The notes under the pieces: model-generated
What the model saw: the letters and a program-made list of their open reading frames with translations, nothing else
Databases searched by the model: none
What the model was told of the DNA's origin: nothing
Shown: piece by piece, positions 7,527-19,299 of the stretch
Position numbering within the stretch: position 1 is the first letter of the stretch
Layout of the letters: each line of letters opens with the position of its first letter
Assembly: GCA_000230935.2 (NCBI GenBank)
Contig: AGIQ01000001.1
Location: 186,001 to 250,000, forward strand
Length of the DNA: 64,000 nt
Source: Mycolicibacterium rhodesiae JS60
GTDB lineage: Bacteria; Actinomycetota; Actinomycetes; Mycobacteriales; Mycobacteriaceae
Direction: 5' to 3'
Position numbers and translations under genes: made by a program

Positions 7527-8627
7527 ATGTCCAGAAGTCCCACGCCGCGGCGGCGTGCGACCCTGGCCTCACTGGCCGCCGAGCTGAAGGTGTCGCGGAC
7601 CACGATCTCCAACGCCTACAACCGCCCCGACCAGTTGTCGGCCGATTTGCGGGAGCGGGTGCTCGCCACCGCGAAACGGCTGGGGTACGCCGGCCCGGAT
7701 CCGGTGGCTCGCTCATTGCGCACGCGCAAGGCCGGTGCGGTCGGCCTGGTGATCACCGAGCCGCTGACCTACGCGTTCAGCGATCCGGCCGCTTTGAATT
7801 TCGTTGCCGGACTTGCTGAATCGTGTGAGGAGGCCGGCCAGGGCCTGCTGCTGGTGGCGGTCGGCCCGGGCCGAAGTCTTTCGGACGGAACGAATTCGGT
7901 CTTGGGCGCGGGCGTGGACGGCTTCGTGGTGTACGCGGCCTCCGACGACGACCCGTATCTGCAGACGGTACTGCAGCGCCACGTACCGGTGGTCGTGGTC
8001 GACCAGCCCAAGGACGTGCCGGGGGCATCGCGGGTCTGTATCGACGATCGGGGCGCCACAAGGGAACTCGCCGACTACGTCATCGGTCTGGGCCACCACG
8101 AGATCGGTTTTCTGACCATGCGGCTGGGTACCGAACGACGGGTCGGAGATCAGACCGCCGGCGTGGTGAGCGCGGAACGCTTGGAGAGCTCGAACTTTCA
8201 CGTCCAGAGCGAGCGGATCGCTGGGGTGCGGGACGCGATGGCCGCCGCCGGGCTGGATCCGGAATCCTTGACGATCGTCGAAAGCTACGAGCACCTGCCG
8301 GCCTCCGGAGCGGTGGCCGCCGAGCTGGCGCTGCAAACCAACCCGCGGATCACCGCACTGATGTGCACCGCCGACGTGCTCGCCATCTCGGCGATGGATT
8401 ACCTACGCGCACACGGCATATACGTGCCAGGCAAGATGACGATCACCGGATTCGACGGGATCCCCGAGGCGCTGAGCCGGGGCTTGACGACGGTGTCGCA
8501 GAATAGCTTGGACAAGGGCAGGCGCGCAGGCCGGCTGCTGCATAGTCCACCGCGCGACGGATTGCCGGTGATCGACATGCTGCCCACCGAACTGGTCCGC
8601 GGCCGAACGGCCGGCCCGCCGGCCTAA
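7527..8627 (+). CDS. LacI-family transcriptional regulator (Rv3575c-like)
   Basis: A 366-residue LacI/GalR regulator. The N-terminal helix-turn-helix (about residues 10-60) reads LASLAAELKVSRTTISNAYNR followed by the hinge-type LGYAGPDPVARSL. The rest is a periplasmic-binding-like domain with GLVITEPLTYAFSD and the family's C-terminal MTITGFDGIPEALSRGLTTV. The effector is unknown, but the fold suggests a sugar or related small molecule. It is divergent from znuA and ends in a 4-base convergent overlap with otsB. It matches Rv3575c, next to kstR in M. tuberculosis. Confidence 0.88.
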   Translation: MSRSPTPRRRATLASLAAELKVSRTTISNAYNRPDQLSADLRERVLATAKRLGYAGPDPVARSLRTRKAGAVGLVITEPLTYAFSDPAALNFVAGLAESCEEAGQGLLLVAVGPGRSLSDGTNSVLGAGVDGFVVYAASDDDPYLQTVLQRHVPVVVVDQPKDVPGASRVCIDDRGATRELADYVIGLGHHEIGFLTMRLGTERRVGDQTAGVVSAERLESSNFHVQSERIAGVRDAMAAAGLDPESLTIVESYEHLPASGAVAAELALQTNPRITALMCTADVLAISAMDYLRAHGIYVPGKMTITGFDGIPEALSRGLTTVSQNSLDKGRRAGRLLHSPPRDGLPVIDMLPTELVRGRTAGPPA

Positions 8628-9382
8628 GATCGGCGCGCGCGCAGCAGAACTGTCAGCGCGGTCGCAACATCGTCGGGGGAGTCCACCCGAAAGCGGGCCA
8701 GGGTCTCACCCGGACCCACTTTCACGCCGATATCGCCGTCGGTCAGCCGGCTGAACGCCTTCTCATCGGTCACGTCGTCGCCGAAGAACACCACCGCGCT
8801 GGCGTCGCACGCCTGCCGCAGCTGGTCGAGCGCGGAGCCCTTGTTGGTGTCGATAACCGCAAACTCGCGGACCGCCTTGCCCTCGGTGACGTGAACATCC
8901 CAGTCCCGCACCGCATTCAGCGCATCGTCGAGTGCCTGCTGGGCTTGGTCGGGGGCCGCGTTGCGGACATGGAAGGCCACGCTGATCGGTTTGTTTTCGA
9001 CAGTAGCCCCGGGATAGCGCTCGGTCAGTTCCGTCATCGTCCGCTCGAGTTCGGCGAGCAGAGCCTTGGCCGAGCCGTCGATCGCATCGAGGAAGCCGGC
9101 GTTGAACTCCGCGCCGTGACTGCCCACCAGGTGGACATCGGCCGGAGCGCCCGCCAGCTCTCGCAGGGTGCTCAGCGCCCGCCCTGAGATCAGCGCAGCA
9201 CTGGTACCCGGCAATGTCGCGAGTGCCACCAAAGCCTCTGTGGCAGCCGGGATGGGACGGGCGTCGGGCGGGTTGGCCACGATCGGCGCGATGGTGCCGT
9301 CGAAATCGGAGGCCACCAACAACCGCGGGACGCGGGCGACGTGGCTCAGCGCGCGCTGCAGATCCTCTCCGACGACGGGCAC
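8624..9382 (-). CDS. otsB: Trehalose-6-phosphate phosphatase
   Basis: A 252-residue HAD-superfamily phosphatase of the OtsB family. Catalytic DFDGT is at 26-30 (Asp26 nucleophile, Asp28 acid/base), VSHGAE-type cap contacts appear as VGSHGAEF, and the metal-binding motif is FGDDVTDEKAF. It removes phosphate from trehalose-6-phosphate made by OtsA. It is shorter than the M. tuberculosis OtsB2 I recall, which has an N-terminal extension that this protein lacks. GTG 9382 is just 7 bases from the end of kstR. Confidence 0.88.
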   Translation of the reverse strand: MPVVGEDLQRALSHVARVPRLLVASDFDGTIAPIVANPPDARPIPAATEALVALATLPGTSAALISGRALSTLRELAGAPADVHLVGSHGAEFNAGFLDAIDGSAKALLAELERTMTELTERYPGATVENKPISVAFHVRNAAPDQAQQALDDALNAVRDWDVHVTEGKAVREFAVIDTNKGSALDQLRQACDASAVVFFGDDVTDEKAFSRLTDGDIGVKVGPGETLARFRVDSPDDVATALTVLLRARRS

Positions 9383-9389
9383 TGGAGTC

Positions 9390-10055
9390 TCACGACTCGC
9401 CGTCGTCGCCGATCAGAAGGCGGACGGCAAGGTCGAGTCGTTTGCTGACGTCGGTGGCTGAGGCCCGGCGGGTCAGCCAGGCCAGCAGGTTCGACAGCCA
9501 GACATCGGAGATGACGCGGGCGATGTGGTACTGGTCCTCGGTGGGCTCGCCGTCGCTCATGGCGCGGGCGAACATGCTGTCGATGATCTTCTCGACGTGA
9601 TCAACTTCACCGGCCGCCGAGGCGTCGGCGAACACATAGGCCCGCGTCATCGCCTCGGTCAGCAGCGGGTTGCGCTGCATGGCCCGGTTCAGCTTGCTGA
9701 CCATGAAGTTCAGCCGCTGGAACGGCGAGCCGCCGGCCACCACGGACCGGTCGGTCTTGGAGTCGATGCGCTCGAACTCCCGGGCCAGCGCGGAAACCAG
9801 CAGATGGACCTTGGACGGAAAGTAGCGGTACAGCGTGCCGACGGCCACGTCGGCACGATCGGCGACCGCGCGCATTTGGACCGCCTCGTACCCGCCCTTG
9901 GAGGCGATCGCCATGGTGGCATCCAGGATGCGCTTACGGCGCTCACGCTGGGCTTCTGAGCCCAGCTCTGATTCGGCGAGAACTGACACCGGCATCACCT
10001 GACGTGGCTGCGAGCCCGCACCGCCTGCCGGGGATTTCTGCGCTGGCGATGACAT
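9390..10055 (-). CDS. kstR: TetR-family repressor of cholesterol catabolism KstR
   Basis: A 221-residue TetR protein nearly identical in its core to M. tuberculosis KstR. The helix-turn-helix region holds RMRAVADRADVAVGTLYRYF-type sequence (VQMRAVADRADVAVGTLYRY) and the ligand domain ends with ISDVWLSNLLAWLTRRASA. KstR represses the cholesterol regulon and is released by steroid-CoA intermediates. ATG 10055 is chosen because AAGGAG lies about 10 bases upstream; ATG 9995 gives a length closer to the annotated M. tuberculosis protein. A KstR box stands between it and fadE34, so it probably represses itself. Confidence 0.95.
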   Translation of the reverse strand: MSSPAQKSPAGGAGSQPRQVMPVSVLAESELGSEAQRERRKRILDATMAIASKGGYEAVQMRAVADRADVAVGTLYRYFPSKVHLLVSALAREFERIDSKTDRSVVAGGSPFQRLNFMVSKLNRAMQRNPLLTEAMTRAYVFADASAAGEVDHVEKIIDSMFARAMSDGEPTEDQYHIARVISDVWLSNLLAWLTRRASATDVSKRLDLAVRLLIGDDGES

Positions 10056-10199
10056 GGGTTCGGTCAGCTCCTTCCAAGGGCCGTTTCTGGAGGAAACGAT
10101 ACGCATCGCTAGACTGCGTCGCGTATCTCTGCGTCCCCCAGGACAGCCGCGTGTCCTGCTGCGATGCTGGTCGACTTGACTGTTGATCGCTTGCACTAT

Positions 10200-10213
10200 T
10201 AGAACACGTTCTA
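10200..10213. promoter_or_regulatory. KstR operator between kstR and fadE34
   Basis: TAGAACACGTTCTA, a perfect match to TnnAACnnGTTnnA and itself palindromic. It lies 144 bases before the kstR start and 53 bases before fadE34, so it can control both. Confidence 0.9.
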
Positions 10214-10266
10214 GTGGGCCTACGAGATTTTCAGCGGCCCCTCTTTGTGAAACCTAGGAGCCGACG

Positions 10267-12372
10267 TTGTCTGCGACCATCACCGACGAACAGTTTGCCG
10301 CCCGGGAGTTGGTCCGCAGCTGGGCCGCATCGTCAGGCGCCCTTGCCGCGGTGCGCGACGTCGAACACGGCACGCCAGACGCCTGGCGCCCGATTTATCG
10401 CGGCCTGGCCGAGCTGGGACTCTTCGGTGTCGCGGTGGCCGAGGACGCCGGCGGGGCCGGCGGGTCCGTGCAGGACCTGTGCGCCATGGTCGAGGAGGCC
10501 GCGCGGGCACTGATCCCAGGACCGGTCGCGACGGCGGCGGTGGCCACGATGCTGGTCACTGACGCCGAACTGCTCGAAGCGCTGATGTCCGGGGCGGCGA
10601 CGGCCGGGCTGTCGCTGGCCGCAGACCTGACGCTGGACGGCGACACGGTGTCGGGCACCGCCCAGTACGTGCTGGGTGCGGATACCTCCGGCGTGCTCCT
10701 GTTGCCGGTGGGTGACGACGTCGTCGTGGTCGACGCCGCCGCCGACGGCGTGACGCTCGAGTTGCTTGCGGCCACCGACTTCTCCCGCCCACTGGCCAGG
10801 GTCACCTTCAACGCCGCACCGGCCGCCACGCTGGCGGGCTCGCGGCGCCGGTTCGAGGACCTGACCGCCACGGTGCTGGCCGCCGAGACCGCCGGCGTGG
10901 CGCGCTGGACGCTGGACACCGCCGTCGAGTACGCCAAGGTGCGCGAGCAGTTCGGCAAGCCGATCGGCAGCTTCCAGGCCATCAAGCACATGTGCGCCGA
11001 GATGCTGTTGCGCTCGCAGCAGGCCGCGGTTGCCGCCGCCGACGCCGCGGTCGCGGTGTCGGGCGAGGATGACAAGCAGCTAGCCATTGCCGCGGCCATC
11101 GCCGCCGCCATCGGCGTCGAGTCGGCCAAGGCCAACGCCAAGGACTGCATCCAGGTGCTCGGCGGTATCGGAATCACCTGGGAGCACGACGCTCACCTGT
11201 ACCTTCGCCGGGCCTACAGCATCGGCCAGATCCTCGGCGGCCGTCCGGCGTGGCTGCGCCGCGTCAGCGCGCTGACGCTGGTGGGTGTGCGCCGCGAATT
11301 GCACATCGACCTCGAGTCCGTCGCGCACCTGCAGCCCGAAATCGCCGCTGCCGCAGCACAAGTGGCCGCCCTTCCGGCCGACAAGCGACAGCCCGCGCTG
11401 GCCGAGACCGGCCTGCTCGCCCCGCACTGGCCCAAGCCGTACGGGCGCGAAGCCTCGCCTGCCGAGCAGTTGCTCATCGACTCCGAGCTGGCCAAGGTCG
11501 ACGTGCAACGTCCCGATCTGGTGATCGGCTGGTGGGCGGTGCCGACGATTCTCGAGGGCGGCACGCCTGCGCAGATCGAGAAGTTCGTTCCGGCCACCCT
11601 GTGCGGTGACATCATCTGGTGCCAGCTGTTTTCCGAGCCGGGCGCCGGATCGGACTTGGCCGCCCTGCGCACCAAGGCCGTTCGCACCGAAGGTGGTTGG
11701 AAGCTCACCGGGCAGAAGGTGTGGACGTCTGCCGCGCAGAAGGCGCATTGGGGCGTGTGTCTGGCCAGAACGGACCCGAACGCTCCAAAGCATAAAGGCA
11801 TCACCTACTTCCTGATCGACATGCGTTCGCCGGGCCTGCTGGTGCGACCGCTGCGTGAGATCACCGGCGACGAGCTGTTCAACGAGGTGTTCTTCGACGA
11901 GGTCTTCGTGCCCGACGAGATGGTGGTCGGCACCGTCAACGACGGCTGGCGGCTGGCCCGCACCACCCTGGCCAACGAGCGGGTCGCGATGGCGCAGGGC
12001 ACCGCGCTCGGCAACCCCGTCGAGGAGATGCTGCGCACGGTCGCCGAGCGGGAGCTTGACACCGCGCTGGCCGAGCAGACGGCCAAGCTGATCCTGTCCG
12101 CGCAGGCGGGCTCGCTGCTCGATCAGCGGATCGCGCAGCTTGCCGTCGCCGGACACGACACCAGCGCGGAAGCCAGCGCGCGCAAGCTGATCGGTGTGCG
12201 GCACCGCCAGGCGCTGGCGGAGTTCCGTCAGGAGCTGTGCGAGTCGGGCGGCCTGGTCGTCGACGGGTTCGTGCACGACTTCCTCAACACCCGCTGCCTG
12301 ACCATCGCCGGCGGCACCGAGCAGATCCTGCTGACGCTGGCCGGCGAGCGGCTGCTCGGCCTGCCGAGGTAG
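10267..12372 (+). CDS. fadE34: Two-domain steroid-CoA dehydrogenase FadE34 (ChsE3)
   Basis: A 701-residue protein, twice the usual acyl-CoA dehydrogenase length, made of two such domains in tandem. The first (about 1-350) contains YAKVREQFGKPIGSFQAIKH and GGIGITWEHDAHLYLRR. The second (about 370-701) has WCQLFSEPGAGSDLAALRT, the FAD-site GGWKLTGQKVWTS and the C-terminal GGTEQILLTLAGERLLGLPR. The fusion replaces the two-subunit alpha/beta enzymes encoded by paired fadE genes elsewhere in this regulon. The family removes hydrogens from steroid side-chain CoA thioesters. TTG 10267 follows AGGAG by 6-7 bases. A KstR box lies upstream. Confidence 0.93.
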   Translation: MSATITDEQFAARELVRSWAASSGALAAVRDVEHGTPDAWRPIYRGLAELGLFGVAVAEDAGGAGGSVQDLCAMVEEAARALIPGPVATAAVATMLVTDAELLEALMSGAATAGLSLAADLTLDGDTVSGTAQYVLGADTSGVLLLPVGDDVVVVDAAADGVTLELLAATDFSRPLARVTFNAAPAATLAGSRRRFEDLTATVLAAETAGVARWTLDTAVEYAKVREQFGKPIGSFQAIKHMCAEMLLRSQQAAVAAADAAVAVSGEDDKQLAIAAAIAAAIGVESAKANAKDCIQVLGGIGITWEHDAHLYLRRAYSIGQILGGRPAWLRRVSALTLVGVRRELHIDLESVAHLQPEIAAAAAQVAALPADKRQPALAETGLLAPHWPKPYGREASPAEQLLIDSELAKVDVQRPDLVIGWWAVPTILEGGTPAQIEKFVPATLCGDIIWCQLFSEPGAGSDLAALRTKAVRTEGGWKLTGQKVWTSAAQKAHWGVCLARTDPNAPKHKGITYFLIDMRSPGLLVRPLREITGDELFNEVFFDEVFVPDEMVVGTVNDGWRLARTTLANERVAMAQGTALGNPVEEMLRTVAERELDTALAEQTAKLILSAQAGSLLDQRIAQLAVAGHDTSAEASARKLIGVRHRQALAEFRQELCESGGLVVDGFVHDFLNTRCLTIAGGTEQILLTLAGERLLGLPR

Positions 12373-12384
12373 TCGGCTTCTACC

Positions 12385-12446
12385 CGCGAGCAGACACAAA
12401 CGGGCCCGACACGCCGGGTATTTGGGATTGTTTGCGTCTGGTCGCG
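12385..12446. terminator. 62-base imperfect inverted repeat between fadE34 and kshB
   Basis: The outer arms (about 17 bases) pair with two mismatches between two convergent genes, so it probably ends transcription in both directions. The centre contains CCGACACGCCG. The same 62-base design with near-identical outer sequence recurs at 58365-58426. Confidence 0.65.
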
Positions 12447-12458
12447 CTAGGAAGCTGC

Positions 12459-13526
12459 CTACTCGTCGTAGGTGACTTCCACCGAATCGGATGCCGGCTT
12501 GGCCTGGCAGCTCAGGATCAGTCCCTCTTCGATATCGCTGGGCTCCAGGACGTCGTTGATCTCCATCTCGACCTCACCGCTGCGCTTGACGACCGCGCAC
12601 GCTCCGCAGTGCCCCTCCCGGCACGAGAACGGCACATCGAGTCCCTTGTCGAGGAGCACGTCGAGCAGTTTGGCGCTGCGCGGCCACGACACGGTGTGGG
12701 TCTGTCCGTCGAGCTCGACGATTGCGGTGGCGGGCGGCTCGTCGCCCTCGTCGGTGATCCTCACCGCGGCGAACGGATCGGTGTCCAGCGAGCGGAACAC
12801 CTCGATGTGCACCTGCTTGGCCGGAACGGACAGAGCCGACAGGGCCTCTTCGGCAGCGTTCATGAACGGGCCCGGCCCGCAGATGAACGCCTGCCGGTCG
12901 GTGTAGGGAGCCATCAGCTTGCTCAGCGCAGCGACGCTGGGCAGGCCTTGTACCGACTCCAGCCAATGCACGATCGTCAGCCGGTCGGGGTACTTGGCGG
13001 CCAGGTCGCGCAGCGTGCTGCCGAAGATGACGGACTTCTCGTCCCGATTGGCGTAGAGCAGCGTCACCTGGCCACTGCCCTGCGAGAGCGCCGACTTACA
13101 GATGGCCAGCATCGGGGTGATTCCACTGCCTGCGGCGATGAGCAGGAAATCGGCGTCGAGGGTCGTCGGCACGAAGGTTCCCGACGGCGCCAGGACGTGC
13201 ATCTTCATGCCCCGGTGCGCGTGATCGCACAGCCAGTTCGACGCATAGCCGTCGACGGTGCGCTTGATGGTGACGGTCAGCGCGTCATCGGTGAACGGCG
13301 AGCTGCACAGCGAGTAGCAGCGGGCCACCGAGCCGGTGCGGTCGCTGGGGATACGCAAGGTCAGGAACTGGCCGGGTGCGTACCGCAGGCGATCCGCCGG
13401 GATGTCCGCCCCCGCGGGCACGCCGAACACCAGTGATCGTGAGTCGTCGGTCTCCTCGACGACATCGGTCACTTCCAACTCGAGCACGTGGCTTCCCAGT
13501 GGCTCGTCCGGTGGAACCTGTGTCAC
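12459..13526 (-). CDS. kshB: 3-Ketosteroid 9-alpha-hydroxylase reductase KshB
   Basis: A 355-residue reductase in three parts: FAD domain with RCYSLCSSP (69-77), NAD domain with AAGSGITPML (131-140) and CGPGPFM, and a C-terminal plant-type 2Fe-2S ferredoxin with Cys302, Cys307, Cys310 and Cys340 (CREGHCGAC...LSCQ). It passes electrons from NADH to KshA, which hydroxylates C9 and triggers ring B opening. GTG 13526 is chosen because GGAGGG lies upstream and it gives the known family length; the frame is open further upstream but lacks homology. It is Rv3571 (hmp) by sequence and place. It is divergent from hsaA with KstR sites between. Confidence 0.95.
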   Translation of the reverse strand: MTQVPPDEPLGSHVLELEVTDVVEETDDSRSLVFGVPAGADIPADRLRYAPGQFLTLRIPSDRTGSVARCYSLCSSPFTDDALTVTIKRTVDGYASNWLCDHAHRGMKMHVLAPSGTFVPTTLDADFLLIAAGSGITPMLAICKSALSQGSGQVTLLYANRDEKSVIFGSTLRDLAAKYPDRLTIVHWLESVQGLPSVAALSKLMAPYTDRQAFICGPGPFMNAAEEALSALSVPAKQVHIEVFRSLDTDPFAAVRITDEGDEPPATAIVELDGQTHTVSWPRSAKLLDVLLDKGLDVPFSCREGHCGACAVVKRSGEVEMEINDVLEPSDIEEGLILSCQAKPASDSVEVTYDE

Positions 13527-13552
13527 GTTGCTTAGCCTTCCCTCCAGCCAAC

Positions 13553-13566
13553 TAGAACAGGTTACA
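13553..13566. promoter_or_regulatory. KstR operator in front of kshB
   Basis: TAGAACAGGTTACA matches TnnAACnnGTTnnA and begins 27 bases before the kshB start codon. Confidence 0.85.
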
Positions 13567-13620
13567 GAAATGGGTTTACATATCGCTACCAGCCGCAGGC
13601 TCGCGCTGCTCGACACAAAG

Positions 13621-13634
13621 AGTAACGTGTTCTA
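13621..13634. promoter_or_regulatory. KstR operator in front of the hsa operon
   Basis: On the minus strand TAGAACACGTTACT; it fits the KstR consensus except the final base. It lies 37 bases before hsaA and serves as the second site in the kshB-hsaA promoter region. Confidence 0.75.
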
Positions 13635-13671
13635 GTCTTGGTCGGAGTAACGCACTTCTGGGAGGCATGCA

Positions 13672-16654
<2,983 letters not shown>

Positions 16655-16657
16655 CCG

Positions 16658-17224
16658 ATGTCGTCGCCCGCGATCGACCCTCGCACGTTCCGCCACGTGC
16701 TGGGGCAGTTCTGCACCGGCATCACGATCATCACGACGGTCCACGACGACGCGCCGGTGGGGTTCGCCTGTCAGTCGTTCGCCGCGCTGTCGCTCGATCC
16801 GCCGCTGGTGCTGTTCTGCCCGACCAAGGTGTCGCGGTCCTGGGCGGCGATCGAGGCCAGCGGAAAGTTCTGCGTCAACATCCTGCACGAGAAACAACAG
16901 CATGTGTCCGCGCGGTTCGGCTCCAAGGAGCCGGACAAGTTCGCCGGAATCGATTGGACCCCAAGCAAGCTCGGATCACCGGTCATTGACGGCACGCTGG
17001 CGCATATCGACTGCACGGTGGCGTCGGTGGCCGACGGCGGCGACCACTTCGTGGTGTTCGGTGCGGTGCACTCGCTGTCGGAGGTGCCCAAGACGAAGCC
17101 GCGGCCGCTGCTGTTCTACCGCGGCGAGTACACCGGTATCGAGCCGGACAAGAACACCCCGGCGCAGTGGCGCGACGACCTCGACGCCTTCCTCACCGCC
17201 ACCACACCCGACACCTGGCTGTAA
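16658..17224 (+). CDS. hsaB: Flavin reductase component HsaB
   Basis: A 188-residue flavin reductase of the small HpaC-like family: FCTGITIITT near the N-terminus, FACQSFAALSLDPPLVLFCP, and the late DHFVVFGAVHSL strand. It supplies reduced FMN/FAD to HsaA. It starts 3 bases after hsaC and ends the hsaADCB operon. In M. tuberculosis the next gene in the operon is nat (Rv3566c); here the following gene is a convergent, broken alpha/beta hydrolase. Confidence 0.94.
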   Translation: MSSPAIDPRTFRHVLGQFCTGITIITTVHDDAPVGFACQSFAALSLDPPLVLFCPTKVSRSWAAIEASGKFCVNILHEKQQHVSARFGSKEPDKFAGIDWTPSKLGSPVIDGTLAHIDCTVASVADGGDHFVVFGAVHSLSEVPKTKPRPLLFYRGEYTGIEPDKNTPAQWRDDLDAFLTATTPDTWL

Positions 17225-17230
17225 TCCGGT

Positions 17231-18077
17231 TCAGCTCTGCTCCCCGATGAACTCGAGGATCGCCGACGCGACCTCGCGGTGCACTGTCTCGTTGAGGATG
17301 TCGTGATGCGCGCCGGGGAACTCCCGCAGCCTCAGCGGTTCGATCTGCTCGGCGTAGGCGCGCAGCGCGCTGACCGGGGCGATCGGGTCGAGTTCACCGT
17401 GGATGGCCAGGGTGGGGACGGTCAGCTTGGGCAGCTCCGTGCCGAATCGGTCCCATGCGCGATCGAGCTCGCGGGCCAGTGGCACGCTGTCGGCTTCGAC
17501 GAACGCCAGCGGATCGTTTTCCATCGCGTCGAGGTAGAACGGATCGTCGGACAGCCAGTGCGGGTCGAGGTCCAGCGAGCTGTCGGTGTCGAGCAATTCG
17601 GGTACCGGGACCACCGGCGCGCCGGAGATGAGCGCGGCGCGATACCGCTTCGGCTGGTCGAGGAGCCGGAACAGCGTGACGACGGCGCCGTATGAATGCC
17701 CCTGTGCGATAAGCGGAATGCCCGGCGTCGTCTGCTCCGCCAACTCGGTGAGACGCTCGGCCAGTGCGGAGCTGTCTTCGATCCTGCCGAAGTCTCCGCG
17801 CGCACCCGGGGGACAGGCCGTGGCCGAACTGGTCGACGGCCCACAGGTCGATCCCGGCGGCGTTGAGGGCGAAACCCAGCCGGTGGTAGACACCGGTGTG
17901 TTCGCCGAACCCGTGTAGGAAGATGACGGCCGCGCGCGGCGCCAGCGCGGCCCAGTGTCGGTAGTAGGCGCGGCCGAGCTCGTGGTCGATGAAGGGCATG
18001 GGTTGAGCCCACCAGCTGCGCTGCCATGCCGCAATACTTGGGCTCACCATGTCGGAAGTCGTTGGTTGAGCGCTCAC
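17231..18077 (-). pseudogene. Alpha/beta hydrolase (monoacylglycerol-lipase-like) broken by a frameshift
   Basis: Two frames on the minus strand join into one hydrolase. The first, from GTG 18077 (or ATG 18050), carries AAVIFLHGFGEHTGVYHRLG and ends in family sequence near FGHGLSP. The other continues from RGDFGRIEDSSALAERL with nucleophile elbow QGHSYGAVVT, acid in HGELDPIAP and base in PGAHHDILNE, ending at 17231. The change of frame falls at a run of five G (17808-17812); removing one base restores a 281-residue open frame. It is either a true inactivated gene or a sequencing error in the homopolymer. The substrate is unknown; the family includes lysophospholipase and monoglyceride lipase. 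Confidence 0.8.
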
Positions 18078-18125
18078 GTGTCATCTCCGCGTGGAGATTG
18101 CGCCGTCACGGCTCAATGAACGCCG

Positions 18126-19289
18126 CTAGCGCGCCAGCCACGGACCGAGCCGCCGCAGCGCCTCGTCGATATCGCGAGACGGTCCGGCGAATGACAGCCG
18201 TACGAATGACCTGCCCCGTACCGGGTCGAAGTCTATCCCCGGCGCGATCGCCAATCCGGTATCCGCCAGCAGCTTTTCGCAGAATGTCAGCGAGTCTGAG
18301 GTGAAGTCCGAAACATCGGCGTAGACGTAGAATGCGCCATCGGTGGGCGCCAGCCGGGTGATGCCGATGTCACGCAGGCCGGCCAGCAGAGTCTCCCGGT
18401 TGGCCGCGTAGTGGTGCAGATGGCCTTGGGCCTCGGCGATGGCTTCGGGTGTGAACGCCGCCACCCCGGCGATTTGGGGCAGCACCGGCGGGCAGATGGT
18501 GAAGTTCCCGGTCAGACAGTCCACCGCACGACGCAGTTCGTCTGGTACCAGCAGCCAACCCAGCCGCCAGCCCGTCATGGCGAAGTATTTCGAAAAGCTG
18601 TTCGCCACAATGGCATTGCGCGATGTCTGCCACGCGCAGGACGTCTCCGGCGCGCCGGGGTAGACCAGGCCGTGGTACACCTCGTCGCTGATCAGCCGGA
18701 CCCCGGTCTGATCGCACCACGATGCGATGGCTGCCAGCTCCTCCGGTGGGATCACCGTGCCTGTCGGGTTGGCGGGGCTGGCCACGATCACGCCCTGCAC
18801 CGGCGGATCCAGCTCGCTCAGCATCTGCAAGGTCGGCTGGAACCGCGTTTCGGGGCCGCACGGGATCTCCACCACCTCGCAGCCCAGCGCGGACAGGATG
18901 TTGCGGTAGCAGGGATAGCCGGGGCTGGCGATGGCCACTCGGTCACCGACGTCGAAGCAGGCCAGGAACGCCAGCAGGAATCCGCCCGAGGATCCAGTGG
19001 TCACCACCACGTCGTCGGCGCTGACATCCAAGCCGTAGCGGTCGATATAGGACCCCGCGATCGCCTCGCGCAGCTCCGGGATGCCGAGCGCGACGGTGTA
19101 ACCGAGCTGGTTGGCCTGCAGCGCCGCGGCCGCGGCCGCGCGGACCGGCTCGGGGGCGCCGACACTCGGCTGGCCGGCCGACAGGTTCACCAGGTCGCCG
19201 TGGGTGCGCTGGCGCTCCGCGGCGGCCAGCCACACGTCCATCACATAGAACGGCGGGATACCGGCTCGCAGCGCAACGCGGTTGTTCAC
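18126..19289 (-). CDS. aspB: PLP-dependent class I aminotransferase (AspB-like)
   Basis: A 387-residue aminotransferase of fold type I. The PLP lysine is in NSFSKYFAMTGWRLGW, with VIVASPANPTGTVIP, VRLISDEVYHGLVY and a C-terminal arginine in RGRSFVRLSFA. It transfers amino groups between amino acids and 2-oxo acids; the true substrates are not visible. It corresponds to Rv3565 (annotated aspB) beside fadE33 and may be cotranscribed with the fadE33-32-31-fadD3 genes, whose last stop is 10 bases upstream. Its place in the steroid operon has no clear reason. Confidence 0.88.
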   Translation of the reverse strand: MNNRVALRAGIPPFYVMDVWLAAAERQRTHGDLVNLSAGQPSVGAPEPVRAAAAAALQANQLGYTVALGIPELREAIAGSYIDRYGLDVSADDVVVTTGSSGGFLLAFLACFDVGDRVAIASPGYPCYRNILSALGCEVVEIPCGPETRFQPTLQMLSELDPPVQGVIVASPANPTGTVIPPEELAAIASWCDQTGVRLISDEVYHGLVYPGAPETSCAWQTSRNAIVANSFSKYFAMTGWRLGWLLVPDELRRAVDCLTGNFTICPPVLPQIAGVAAFTPEAIAEAQGHLHHYAANRETLLAGLRDIGITRLAPTDGAFYVYADVSDFTSDSLTFCEKLLADTGLAIAPGIDFDPVRGRSFVRLSFAGPSRDIDEALRRLGPWLAR

Positions 19290-19299
19290 TCCAGCCAGG

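Noticed and set aside
11080..12399. 439-residue minus-strand frame opposite fadE34
   Set aside because: Low-complexity Arg/Gly/Gln-rich translation, fully antisense to a well-supported dehydrogenase.
12237..13436. 399-residue plus-strand frame opposite kshB
   Set aside because: Antisense shadow of kshB with no recognisable motif.
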